Shown here: positions 1 through 10,263 of the stretch, piece by piece
How positions within the stretch are numbered: position 1 is the stretch's first letter
Layout: each line of letters opens with the position of its first letter
Source of the DNA: Onchocerca volvulus
Taxonomy: Eukaryota > Nematoda > Chromadorea > Rhabditida > Onchocercidae
Assembly (NCBI GenBank): GCA_000499405.2
Contig: HG738138.1
Coordinates: 25,399,960-25,463,959, forward strand
DNA length: 64,000 bases
Direction: 5' to 3'
Made by a program: the position numbers and the translations under genes
Notes under the pieces: model-generated
Seen by the model: the letters and a program-made list of their open reading frames with translations, nothing else
Database searches by the model: none
What the model was told of the DNA's origin: nothing

Positions 1-570
1 TCGGTGGAGAATTCCAATGGATACGTTATTTCAATTTAAGAGATTGCAATTTCCAATTTGATAGACGTTTGCATTCACGATCATCATAGCTCAGAGAAAA
101 TCCTTACAGTTGTGCGGTTTAGATCAATGGGTAAAATTACAAAAAGAGGCAATTCAAAACACAATCTAACAGTAGAAGTCAGAGAGACGATCCTTAAATT
201 GCTTAAACAAAATATTTTATTATACACTATCCTGACCTCGACATTTGTGCAACGCAACTACATTCCCCACAAAGCAAAAAATAAACGAATTACATTTCTC
301 ACAAAGCAAAAAACAAACGAAAAGCTTGAATTGCTCGCCTTAATTATTTAAAAGCATTTCCTCATTGAATGCAACGCATATAAAAATTTGAAATCAATCG
401 ATGAGTATTTAACAACATGCGCATATTCGACTGCAACTTTGTGTTAAAATTACAAAGCAATAGGTTAAGGACTTTCCGATATTTAAGATTTCGAATATAG
501 ATAATGTGCGTGTTTAAGAACTTGGGAGGTTTAAGATTTTGAACAAACGAAGATTGACATTTCTATTTAT
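1..570. other. Gene-poor left edge
   Basis: No gene can be supported here. An open frame on the plus strand at 58-351 has no recognisable domain, no convincing start context and a basic, low-complexity composition, so it is not called. The stretch contains one short direct duplication, listed separately. A distal exon of a gene lying to the left of the window cannot be excluded. Confidence 0.5.
260..320. repeat. 32-bp tandem duplication
   Basis: Two near-identical copies start at 260 and 292, each reading acattycycacaaagc followed by A-rich sequence ending in aaacgaa. They differ at a few positions, which suggests an old local duplication. No function is suggested. Confidence 0.7.
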
Positions 571-576
571 ATAGAT

Positions 577-657
577 TAGCTGGAGCCGGACACGCGAAGC
601 GTGGTCGGCCCCCACAGAGAGCTGGGTCGGCCATGCGGAGCATGGCCGGGCCAGCTA
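577..657. repeat. 81-bp GC-rich palindromic element
   Basis: A sharply GC-rich island in very AT-rich surroundings. It begins TAGCTGG (577-583) and ends with the reverse complement CCAGCTA (651-657), so the ends are perfect 7-bp inverted repeats. Inside are two further hairpins: CACGCGAAGCGTG at 591-603 and CCATGCGGAGCATGG at 631-645, flanked by CCGG/GGCC-rich stems that also pair with each other. There is no coding capacity. The structure fits a very small non-autonomous mobile element or a mobile GC-rich hairpin repeat; the family is not known to me. Confidence 0.6.
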
Positions 658-660
658 GTG

Positions 661-1735
661 TATTTCATACATAAAAGAAATAATTTAACAAATATTATTA
701 GAATGTAACTATTTATTCAGCATATGTTTATTATTTGAAGGGAACTTGATGAAAATTTTCCCTTCTAGCATATTCAATCATTCTTTTCTAGTAAACAAAC
801 AAATCCTTTATCTTTAGACTTCAACAGAAACATTATTTCACAGTAATTTCATTCTTCCAATACTTCATTTTGTAGTAGTTCTCCCATTTGACACTTCTTA
901 TCATCGTTGAAACCTTTCCGATTCATTAATTATCGATAGATTGCGACGATATTGTATTTCTAAAATGCTCATTTTTCTCTTATTTTCTTTCAGGCATTTT
1001 ATTTTCCAGAATGATAAATAATCATTCTCGACCATAATAAACATAATTCTTTTTATTTTTATAATTTTTCCTTCCATCGCTTCATGATTTGTTCGGTCAT
1101 ATTGTAGGAGGCTATAAAAGCATAAAGTTTTTTCAATATTATCATTACTATTTCAAATGATCGGCTAGAAATTATGGAAATTTTTGGGATTTTGGTGAAT
1201 TTCTATAACGTTTTATATATTTTCATCAATTAGAATAAAAAAGAAGAATGTTCGCTATGAAAATAATATGTTTGCCGATGATTCTGTTTATTCGCAAAAT
1301 TTTCATTATTTCAATTGATAGAATCAATGATAGAAATTCGATTAGCAATCGACCGATCGAGATTAATACATAACGTGCAGTATATCATGTAGTATACTGT
1401 AACAACTAGCTGAAAATTCGTTACTTAGCAAATTAATTTATAATTCAGGCACTAATACAACGCGACCCAATGCAAGATATGCAATGTTATTAAGTTCAGA
1501 TTTTCGTCAGATATGCACGTTTCATCTTCGATAAGTCGACATCTTTGAATGGATACCAAGGATGATCGAATATCCTGGAATGGTTCAGATTCATTCATAA
1601 CTATTGCATCTATAAGTATTAGACTTTACAGTTTGAAAATACATTTTTAGATATCATATCCTTATAAGTTATAGACATAGGAATTATACTCATTAGAAAG
1701 CAGAACTTCCTCAACAAAATCAAACAAAATTTAAT
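661..1735. other. AT-rich spacer, nothing recognised
   Basis: About 1.1 kb between the GC-rich palindrome and the bacterial-like fragment. No exon, RNA gene or repeat could be recognised. The left boundary of the bacterial-like insertion may lie in this stretch, since only open reading frames were used to place it. Confidence 0.45.
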
Positions 1736-1737
1736 CT

Positions 1738-1797
1738 ATGGCAGAAAAAAGACTTAAAAAAAATGCCGCTTCTAGCGGTAGTGGTCAAAGTGAGTAA
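1738..1797 (+). pseudogene. Tail of a bacterial-type gene
   Basis: A 19-codon tail reading MAEKRLKKNAASSGSGQSE and then a stop codon. A stop precedes it in the same frame, so the body of the gene is missing or broken. The tail is followed 38 bp later by the start of the lipoprotein-like frame at 1836, which is the spacing of neighbouring genes in a bacterial operon. Lys-rich, Gly/Ser-ending tails like this occur at the C-termini of Wolbachia VirB6-type proteins, but that comparison is from memory. I infer it is the 3' end of the upstream gene of an inserted bacterial operon fragment. Confidence 0.4.
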
Positions 1798-1835
1798 TGG
1801 ATAAACGTTTAAGTAATCAAAGCTTAGGATAGGCT

Positions 1836-2117
1836 ATGCGTAAGTTTTTACTAATAGTAATATTCTTTTTGCTGTCTGGTTGCGAGGATCATTGTATTAA
1901 GCCAGAGAATTTATTAAACTTGCGCGAAAAATTAGACTTAAATTTTTTCTTTAAAGAGAAATTGAGTATATTAGCCGCTGAAATAAAAGAAAGTTTGCTA
2001 GCAAAAGACATTGAATCCAGCGTACAAAGCGATCAACAAGTAATTTTAACTTTAAATAACATCAATAACTACAAAAAAGTTTCGATATTAGCAGGAGAAT
2101 GTCTATTAAAAATTTAA
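1836..2117 (+). CDS. Bacterial-type lipoprotein N-terminus, probably Wolbachia-derived
   Basis: An intact 93-codon frame starting MRKFLLIVIFFLLSGC, a textbook bacterial type II (lipoprotein) signal: two basic residues, a hydrophobic core and an LSGC lipobox with the cysteine at residue 16. The following residues, EDHCIKPENL, resemble the start of Rickettsiales VirB6-type proteins of the type IV secretion operon. That assignment is inference from memory. A purine-rich AGGATAGG stretch sits where a ribosome-binding site would be. The frame ends early after about 90 residues, far short of a VirB6 protein, and a second frame continues the homologous-looking sequence, so the gene is a fragment. 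No introns or trans-splice site are visible, so expression as a nematode gene is not suggested. Best read as a nuclear insertion of Wolbachia DNA; assembly chimerism or contamination is the alternative. Confidence 0.5.
   Translation: MRKFLLIVIFFLLSGCEDHCIKPENLLNLREKLDLNFFFKEKLSILAAEIKESLLAKDIESSVQSDQQVILTLNNINNYKKVSILAGECLLKI
1910..1915 (-). promoter_or_regulatory. Possible poly(A) signal of the aldo-keto reductase gene
   Basis: On the minus strand this is AATAAA, about 330 nt past the aldo-keto reductase stop codon. It lies inside the bacterial-like block. If used, the host gene's 3' UTR runs through inserted DNA. A motif match only, in AT-rich DNA where AATAAA is common. Confidence 0.25.
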
Positions 2118-2242
2118 ATATATCAATTAACTGTGGTAAAATTAGGGGAGAAAGGCTCATTGAAAAACTTCTAGCGTGCACTAAAATGGTAGAAGAATGT
2201 GCTGGAACTGCCCATATATTTGATCAGTATAATGTAAAATAA
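2099..2242 (+). pseudogene. Continuation of bacterial-like fragment in another frame
   Basis: A 47-codon frame overlapping the end of the lipoprotein-like frame in a different phase. It reads ...INCGKIRGERLIEKLLAC... and ...KMVEECAGTAHIFDQ..., a non-simple sequence of normal amino-acid composition unlike the surrounding AT-rich spacer. The change of frame at about 2099-2117 could be a frameshift within one ancestral gene or a separate small overlapping gene. Its stop (2240-2242) lies 3 bp from the convergent stop codon of the aldo-keto reductase, so the insertion reaches right up to that gene. Confidence 0.4.
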
Positions 2243-2245
2243 AAC

Positions 2246-4299
2246 TTACGGATCAATAAGAATAAGGCGAACACGTTTTTTCACGCTATCCAGTTGCTTC
2301 ATTTCTTCTTCCGTTAACTCGAAATCGAAGATATTAAAATTTTCAAGTATTCTATCTGGATTAATACTTTTCGGAATAACACAAATATCACGTTGTGTCA
2401 TGTGACGCAGAAGTATCTGAAATAAATCTCATTCATTTTCACAATCAGTAATGTTGTGTAGTTTCAACTGTAATAAAATTTTGGTGAAAAAATGATGCAT
2501 AATCTAAAACAAAATCAAAGTTCGAAGATTTTATAAATACACATACCTGAGCTGGTGATTTCTTGTGCTTTTCGCTCAATTGTAAAACTAAAGGATCCTT
2601 CATGGGTTCACCAATGGGCCAATAGAAATCCGGAATGGCAGCTGCTCTTCCGGGTGAACCAAGTGTCGCATAACTTGTCATCGTGATATTATTCTTTTTA
2701 CACAATTCATGAAGTTCTTTCTGCGGCCAGTAGAGATGTGCTTCGACCTGAATATTAGAAATATTCTAATAGAATATTTCACAAAAATTAATTTAACAAA
2801 ACGGAAAGGAAAAATGATTTTAAAAATTTAATATCAAAATAGAAATGTTCAAACCCTATTTACGTAATTTCTTAATACGCTGCTCAATGTAGTGCAATAT
2901 CTTTAGAACATTGAAATCAACTCATTAACTATACAAGTAATTTTGTTATATAGATTATCATTCACAAAAGATTCTCACCTGTAAATTGTGTGGTTTTACC
3001 GTTGCATGGTCGAGAATATTTTGTATTTGTTCCTCGTTGAAGTTGGATAATCCAATAGCCTGAAAATATGATATCAAATCATAAAGATTGAAGACAAATT
3101 TAACTCATGGAATAAATCTAATCATACAGACAAAAAACTACTAATTACAACTCGCAATATAGCATCAGCAACAACTTACTTTTAGTATTCCCTTTTTATA
3201 CAAATCCTCCAACACTTTCCAAGTCTCGAGATGGTCAACCAGTTCCGGAACTAGATGTCCATCCTCTAATAATGGTTTGCAATTATCCGGTGTATGTTCA
3301 GGCCGATGCTGAAACAAAAAATTCGACTTTAACATTATTTTAGTGGAAATGATTTAATAGTATAACGCAAAAGGATTAGATAAAAAAAGACAGATTTACT
3401 AAATAATTATCTAGGATATTAGCCTCGTCTTCAATACAACATAAAAATGTTTTCTACAAATAATATACCGAAAATTTTTGAAATATGATTTGAATGTTGG
3501 ACATCCTATCAATGACAATCTACTTTTTAGCTTTCAAATCATATTTAATTAATAACACTTTTCCTAAAAAGAAAGTACTTACTTTACATGGACATGGACA
3601 ATGAATAAGATAAAGGTCAAAGTAATCCACTTGCAAATCTTTCAATTGTTTTTTCACCATTTCTTCGATCTCATCTGGTTTGTGCGCTATATATGGTAGC
3701 TACAAATGGAAAAGAATTAATAAAGGAATTAAAAAGTTATTCAAAATCTTATTAGTTAGATAAACTGGATCTTGAAAAAAGGGTTCCGCTTCGTCGCTCT
3801 TTCAGATTTTTTAACAATTTGTTTTCTCGAAAAAATATAGTTCTTTTAAAATCGAATAAATTGAATAGAATGGATTAGTGATTGCAATCAGAATCTTTTT
3901 TCAAAAGATTAAATATGGTACTATGTATTCGAATTGAATAGTCGTGGAACAGCTAATTGATTATGTCAGTTAATATATGATACTTACATGGTATTTAAGA
4001 AATAAGAACTTACTTTTGTTGTGATAAAGATATCTTCTCGTTTTAATTTACCGGAAGTAAAATATTCTTGCAATACTTTCCCGATAATAGCTTCGTTACG
4101 GTAAATATAAGCCGTATCGATTAGTGGATATCCTGCATCCAGAGCTGTTTTCAGTGCAGTTGTAAAAGCTATCGGATCAGTGGACTGCAATATCGATAAG
4201 AAAGTAGTATTAATTTGAATACAGAATTTCCCTAAAAGCAATCAATCATTTATCCTTCAAATTTGCCCTACTGCCTGAATGAGTGATTGAAGGACATCG

Positions 4300-4341
<42 letters not shown>

Positions 4342-4907
4342 AAAATTTAATTTTATTGAAGAAAAACCATTTAAATATATCTCAGTAAGATAGTGCTGAA
4401 TATAATCAAAATTAACTCCGTTGTGATAATTCCAGTTTAATATGAACATAATTTTAGTTGATTTTATAATTTCCATGGCAATACCAATTGAAATAGAATT
4501 TTATTTTACTTAGCTTTGAATCCAATTTGTTTATCAAATTAATAATAATTTGAATTGTTTTAATTTCATCGAGGTAGCATTAAAATAAATATCTCAAGAT
4601 TAAGTTTAGAATTGAATTCAATAATAATAGAAATTGAATAAAATCAAGTGATTCATGAACCATAATTGAATATAACTGGTTATAGACATTTCTAAGCATA
4701 ATGGTTTAAAAATTGATAGGAATAGTTCTTCAAATTCAACAATTCTGAGCAACTTCAAGTTTGGTTGTTTTCCATCTCTGAATAACTTTCTCATTCCTGG
4801 GTAAAGTTTTAATTCTGAAAGATGGAAAAACTTACTAGCCATGTACCCAGACCAAAAAGTGGTAAATCGGCACCAGTGGCTAATTTGACAGTATCGAATT
4901 TAACCAT
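2246..4907 (-). CDS. Aldo-keto reductase
   Basis: NADPH-dependent carbonyl reductase of the AKR superfamily. Seven exons, all phase 0: 4907-4836, 4184-4014, 3699-3583, 3308-3180, 3059-2979, 2747-2547, 2416-2246; product 313 residues, the normal family length. The barrel start FGLGTW is at 18-23. The catalytic tetrad is complete: Asp47 and Tyr52 (LIDTAYIYRNE), Lys81 (FITTK, at the end of exon 2) and His114 (DLYLIHCP). The cofactor-binding end IPKSINPDRI is in the last exon, after SPAQILLRHM. The start is supported by an acceptor-like TTTTTCAG two bases before ATG. The 3' end is odd: the stop is 3 bp from the stop of a bacterial-like insertion. Intron 1 holds a run of 40 A. Substrate cannot be predicted from sequence. 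Confidence 0.93.
4300..4339. repeat. Run of 40 A in intron 1 of the aldo-keto reductase gene
   Basis: An uninterrupted poly(A) run on the plus strand, within the first intron (4185-4835). It may be slippage or the tail of a retroposed fragment. The preceding ~50 bp are not recognisable and no target-site duplication is obvious. Confidence 0.8.
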
Positions 4908-4909
4908 GT

Positions 4910-4917
4910 CTGAAAAA
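4910..4917 (-). promoter_or_regulatory. Likely trans-splice acceptor of the aldo-keto reductase gene
   Basis: On the minus strand TTTTTCAG is followed by AC and then the ATG. This is the nematode 3' splice-site consensus placed where a spliced leader would be added, leaving a 2-nt UTR. A second acceptor-like TTTCCAG lies about 18 nt further upstream. Confidence 0.5.
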
Positions 4918-5251
4918 CTTCGATGAGCTGGAAATTGAATGAAGTAAATTACTGTAAAAAATCTATAGCTTGCCTACTATTTTTCGCTTTTCAGCAATAA
5001 ATTCGCTGCTGAAAAATAAAACTTAATACCTATTAGTCAAAGAAGGGCAAATACAAAATTACATCGTGCCGAACTGAACCGAATTAAACTAGTTTTGATG
5101 TTTTTTTATCAGACAATCAATAGTCGAACAACAATATGTGCCCTTAATTTCACATTTCGATTAATTTCACTTATCTAATTAAATTGCAGATAAAGAGTTC
5201 ATACTGCTCTGAAGATTTATCTGTGCTGAATCCCAGGATTATTTGAGTTCA

Positions 5252-5425
5252 TCAGCGAGAATTCTGATTTATACCAGGATGTTTAGAATAGAAAATTGAA
5301 AAGGTATCATTTGTCAGCAGTCCGTTCATATCCATATCGAAGAATGCGAGAATACTTTTTGAATTTCGTAATGATGGAGCAGCAATAAGTTCTAGATAGT
5401 TCAACTGAGGTACTGAGATTCTTAT
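5252..5425 (-). other. Orphan EF-hand-like exon or relic
   Basis: A 57-codon open stretch on the minus strand, preceded by an acceptor-like CCTCAG (before TTGAAC). It encodes a hydrophobic run, ILAFF, directly followed by DMDMNGLLTNDT. This fills the EF-hand loop positions 1, 3, 5 and 6 (Asp, Asp, Asn, Gly) but lacks Glu at position 12. A short separate stretch upstream (CAG, then DTIEYVEDE and a stop) looks like a terminal exon in another frame. No partner exons were found up to the MCFD2-like gene. It may be a decayed EF-hand duplicate, an exon of an unrecognised gene, or chance. Confidence 0.25.
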
Positions 5426-6659
5426 TCATCTTCAACGTATTCGATGGTATCCTGCACGTAACGAATAAAGAAAAAACAATCAGTTACTGAAACAGAATTC
5501 AAAAATAATATGCATGTGATGATGTTCATATAATATGTTATTGATTATTGCTATAACATGGAAATTAATTTAAAGTTAGAATTAGTTGAGTTGAATGAGC
5601 AATAAAGAGACATCCCGTAAATGCGAAATTCTCAGAGAATAATTGAGAAAACGCTCTGATCGGCATGTTATATAAATCAGATAAAATTTCAATACTTTTC
5701 TCCTTCTTTCTTCAAAATTTCCCCGTAATTAGCTTGTTTCAGTGTTTTTAGAACTATTTATGAAGCTTAATTTATTAATGAAGAAACGAAATCACAGCAT
5801 GAATATTTTAAACCTACAAAATTATGAAATTGAAAATAGCATTATCACAGCATCTAAAAAAAATAAAAGAAATCAATGTCAAACTTCCGAAGTGTCTAAA
5901 TTTTCAAAAAAAAAAAGCTCCTATTCAAAGGTCTAAAAAATCAACTTGTTCCATCAAGTCACTTTTTCTTTTTGAGATATTCGATTCATTGCTATCTCGA
6001 TTCAAAATATTCTAAATTTCATAATTAACAGATAACAATTTCAATTCAAAATGTCCAATTTGAAACATGAATTAATTTTTAACATTACATTCATCTATCA
6101 AATGTTTCTGTTTCATCATTTAAAGTGAACACAGAAAAAGATTTATGATTTTACTTTTAAAGTGAAATAACGTTTCCCCATTATGCAAGATTTTGATTTG
6201 ACTGACAAACTGGGATGAGAAAAAAATCAACTTTTCGAAATAAATACATACATTTAATGAACATCAAAATTCATTAAATGAGGTAAACATTTGGTTAATA
6301 AATACATTTGGCAACAATTATGAATTTAAAGTATAACAATCCTGAAAAAAAAATCTTATCTGTCTTGCTGACCAATTCTTTACAACATGCATTACAGTGA
6401 AAGATTTATGTCACTGAAGGGTTATTGCAATATTGTCTCATCTCTATTCGTGAATTATGGACGTCTTTGGTATGTAATAAATGGATAAAAAGCAATAAAA
6501 AGCCTAAATCATTAGGCCTAAAATCTAAATCACCAAATCCTCATCAACTGAGCATTGCAAGTTTTCAGCGAAACAAATATTTTCACAAACTATCTTCGAT
6601 TAGTTTGGCTGTAAACTATGACTAAAATTAATGATAACAAAGAGGCATGCATTTTTTTC

Positions 6660-8603
6660 TTATTGCTGTGGAGGTTGTTGCTGGTATTGTTGTTTCATTT
6701 GCTCATCTCGTTGTTTCTGAGCTTTGAAAAATTCGGGATAACTAATAAAACCATCTCGATTGAGATCATCCGACTCAAAGATTGGATCTAACATCCGTTC
6801 AATTTCCATTTCCGTTAGTACTGCTGGTAATTGAGATGTACCTTGTCGGGAATCCCGATTTTCTAGAATGTCGGATGAAAATTAATAAAAATTAAATATG
6901 GCATACAAAGTAGCTACTTTTTTTTTTCATTAGCTTGAGTTTTTATTTTACGATCGAATTCCATTTTAAGGTGTTCTAATTCTAGTATTTACAGTTCGTA
7001 ATGACTTTGCAACAAATAAAATAGAATGATATTACAGATAAGAAGACACTAATACCTTCATGAAAATGTGTGACTGCCTTAATTAATTCAATTCCATCCA
7101 GTAAACCATTTCTATCGATGTCATGCATATTGAAATAATGAAACTGCAATTGCTCGGGTGTCATATTTGCAGTGGGATCTAGTTTACCATCCAAGTGTTC
7201 TTTGATATGTCTAAAAAATGTAAGTATTGCAACAGTGATGCTTCAAGTTGTACGAATAATAAGCAATTTCCAAAGTTTCACAAATTTAATTTTATAATAC
7301 GATATGAGACTTTATTTACAATATTAAATGTTTAGAATAGCAACGGTATGTTAAATGATGATAAACAAAATTCAAATCTTTTAAAATTAAAAAATTTTTA
7401 TATAGTTTCTTACAACTATTTTACAGCTATTATCGAAATTAAAATATCTGATGATGAGTGGTTTAATCCAATCCCAAGCGTTTTAATCTCATTAAGAATT
7501 CCTTATTCAGAAAATGAGAACTAGTCTTGCACGCTTATAAATTAAGAATAAACAGTAGAAAAAGACAACAATAATAGTCTTCATTATTCCAGAATCCAAT
7601 CTTTGACTGGTGAAACGAAAAAGCTATCTAGCAAACAGAATTTGTTTCATTCACTTTTATATCAATTTGTTTAAATTCAAAACAGAAGTTTTTTTTTTAA
7701 AGTTCATTATACAAATAGCATTGAGTAGATTGAATTTCCTTTACATTTTCAAATGCAATTTATACTAAAAAATCAATGCCAGTCTGTTATCGAAGACATG
7801 GAATATAGACTGAAAATTATTTCTACATTATATTTGATCAATTTATATAAAAATTTTCTATTAATGGTTATCGAATAGGAAGAAGAAAATTGTTCGAATG
7901 ATTCCAGTTATTCAAAAAGTGAATTCGACTATTTTATGGCAGACTATCTTTAATTAGTATAACATGAGAAAAATGACTAATTAATCAATTTTATATATTA
8001 TCGAAATTCGAAGTTTTTCTCCAGGAGGATCTGAGAATTAAAAAGTTCATAAGATCTTCAAGTTCGATAAATAATTGAAAGCTATTTCTTAAAAGTGACA
8101 GTTTTTAGGAACTAAGAAAATCACTATCAAATTTTTTAATTTAAAAGAAAAAGAAGAGAATAATTACATACTCAACATTCTTGGCTTGTTCACCTCCAAA
8201 TTCTCGAGCACCCTGAGGTGGTGTATTCGGATGAGCAGGTTTTGGTTGCTGCATTTGTCCTTGATGGTGCACCTTCAAAAAAGAAAAATCAATCCTACAA
8301 AAGGAAAAAATTGCACTGATTAAAGTTATATCACATGAAGTATTGAATAAAAAATATCCTATCAGAAAACAGCCTAAATAATAGCCCATTTTAGAAGTTT
8401 AGGAAATTAGGATATAATTGAGGTTAGGATATAATTTACTTGCAATTCTTTAATTTCTATTTACAATTAATTATTGCATCACAAAAAAATGTAATTACTT
8501 CTGGTGGCTTATGCACATTTTGACCTGGAAAAGATGGCGCTTGATGGGCTAATATCATTGTAACTGAAACCAGCAAGAAAATGGAACTTGCGAAGTATTG
8601 CAT
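6660..8603 (-). CDS. MCFD2-like secreted EF-hand protein
   Basis: Homolog of MCFD2, the luminal Ca2+-binding partner of the ERGIC-53/LMAN1 lectin that exports selected glycoproteins from the ER. Four exons: 8603-8499, 8272-8172, 7210-7056, 6862-6660; 187 residues. A signal peptide covers about 1-19. A Gln/Pro-rich linker leads to the family motif EHIKEHLDG (69-77). EF-hand loop 1 spans 99-110 (D99, D101, N103, L105, D107, E110) and loop 2 spans 153-164 (D153, N155, D157, F159, S161, E164), both with all ligand positions. The last ~20 residues form a Gln-rich tail that human MCFD2 lacks. An acceptor-like ATTTTCAG lies 24 nt before the ATG. The family call is firm; ER export as its job is inferred from homology. 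Confidence 0.88.
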
Positions 8604-8939
8604 CTTTATGTAAGGCAAGAATTTACTCTGAAAATTATTTTACACTTAAATTCATCTAAAAATTTGCCAGATTCTTGATAAATTCAAAATCCAGTTAAAA
8701 CATTCGAATAAAAAAAAAAGGATTTCTATTACATTTGAAAAAAATTTCACAAACTTAAATTTAATACTGCTAATTTACTATGTTACCAATGACATCTAAT
8801 TAAATTCTTTTCTCTTGTAATCTTCGTTCTTTCTCCCGCTATATCTCGTACCTTATCCTAGTATTGTCGGAAAAATCCGAAAATTAATATAAACAAGGAG
8901 CGATAAAGTTCAAGAAGCGCTTAGTTTCAAATGGACCAA

Positions 8940-9640
8940 CAAGTCGATAAACATGTTCCCCTTCAAAACAGGACAAACATGTCTCCCGCTAAAACGATAA
9001 TCAAGTTCATCACCAAAAGAGGGAACGTATTTCATAACAAAGGATAAACATGTTTCCCGCCAAAATGATGGACATAATTGCCACCAAAATGCTTGAATGA
9101 TAGAGAAACAAAAGGAGGTTGAACAAATTAAGAGATGACAACTGCGAGATTAGGAAAGAAAGAGGAATCCTGGAAGGATATATAAGGATCGGACTTTGGA
9201 GAAGAATCATTCTAGTCTAACGAACTCTTGGATACAAATTCTTCAATAATCAACGCGTTCTACAATAATCGACGGTTTCAACAACAATCAATCGGCAATC
9301 TTGGACGACTATTCGGCTTTATAAGCAACAAAGGAAGAATAATTCTGTGGTCAGATCAGTTATTCTGGATATTCTTCAACAATTGTTTGCATTATTTCAG
9401 GAAGGAAAAATCTTCCACCCAACAATAAAACCTTTTCTCGACCAAAGATTCGTTTGTGCCGCAAACCAAGCTAACTTCCCCGATAAATACGCCGTCCCGT
9501 CGTTCTCAATCATACTTTTCGTTATGAATGACAAATTCTCATACAATCATCAAAATTACGGCCGCAGCCGTGGATTCCCCAACTACCACGTCAGCCAAAG
9601 GAATGAATTGTCAACGATATTTGGAGTTTGAGATGTTTTT
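8940..9640 (+). mobile_element. Candidate solo LTR of a retrotransposon
   Basis: A compositionally distinct, GC-richer block laid out like U3-R-U5. The U3-like part has about five degenerate copies of a ~25-bp motif (GATAAACATGTTTCCCGCC) at 8946-9093. Then come TATATAAGG at 9179-9187 and an exact TCATTC initiator with the A at 9209, 30 bp from the TATA start. AATAAA follows at 9424-9429 with a T/G-rich TTCGTTTGTGCC about 20 bp after it. No reverse transcriptase, primer-binding site or second LTR is visible, and the terminal TG/CA ends and target duplication are not resolved. A cellular promoter for an unknown transcript is the alternative. Confidence 0.3.
9179..9187 (+). promoter_or_regulatory. 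TATA box with initiator 30 bp downstream
   Basis: TATATAAGG, followed by TCATTC at 9207-9212, which matches the TCAKTY initiator consensus. The 30-bp spacing from the first T of the TATA box to the initiator A is the classical one. Confidence 0.45.
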
Positions 9641-9864
9641 TGGTCTTTTAAAATAGTTGGAGAAATTGAGGCAGGTAATTTGGAAGTATTAATGAATTCG
9701 TAATTTTATGCGAATCTAACGTGTCATTTTGTTTTGGAACTAATTTGATCCCAAATAGTATCATTTAATTTGCACGTATACATAAAACTGAAACATTGCT
9801 ACTACAATCATTCTTTTTTAAGTTTTTATTTAGATGTGAAATTTTTTTCAAATTGACTTATTTT

Positions 9865-10263
9865 GTTAACTATGATGCTATCAATTTGAAATGTTCATTT
9901 TATTAGAAATTATATACTTTTGTCTTTAAATGTATGAAATTAAAAAGTATGAAGTAGATTATTTTTAAGTATGAAGTATGAAGTTTTAGATGTTATTTTT
10001 AATATAATAATTTACAATAAGTGAATTTGAAAAAAAAAAAGTCGTTTTAATATCACATGATATCATTGTTTTGAAATGCATATTTCGTAACGAAATGTAT
10101 GGTAACTGATAGATTTGATGCAGATGAAGTTTGATGTAATTAAATTTTAATTAACTTCACTTAAAATATTTCAACTTTTATTCATCTACTTCATACATTT
10201 AAAGATAAAGTATATAATTTGCAATAAAAATAAACTTTTCAATTTAATGGCATTGTAATTAAC
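9865..10263. repeat. Long imperfect inverted repeat with ~100-bp arms
   Basis: The left arm (about 9865-9960) reads on the opposite strand as the right arm (about 10165-10263). The best-paired part is 9906-9937 against 10190-10220 (AAATTATATACTTTTG against its complement, continuing through TTTAAATGTATGAA). The arms begin and end in GTTAAC-like sequence. In addition, 9981-10145 is directly duplicated at 10290-10431 (shared TGTTATTTTTAAT and AAAGTCGTTTTA blocks). The pattern suggests a decayed foldback element or MITE plus a local duplication. Confidence 0.5.

Larger units (their letters stand above)
4908..6659. other. Spacer between two minus-strand genes
   Basis: About 1.75 kb between the aldo-keto reductase start and the MCFD2-like stop. 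It contains one orphan EF-hand-like open stretch on the minus strand (5252-5425), listed separately. Short frames at 5742-6015 and 6425-6625 on the plus strand are lysine/serine-rich, without domains, and are not called. The distance is long for an operon junction. Confidence 0.5.

Noticed and set aside
58..351. 97-codon plus-strand frame at the left edge
   Set aside because: Alternative start codon, low-complexity basic end formed by a 32-bp duplication, no recognisable domain.
2246..8603. Operon of the MCFD2-like gene and aldo-keto reductase
   Set aside because: Same strand, but 1.75 kb apart, much more than usual nematode operon spacing, and each has its own acceptor-like site before ATG.
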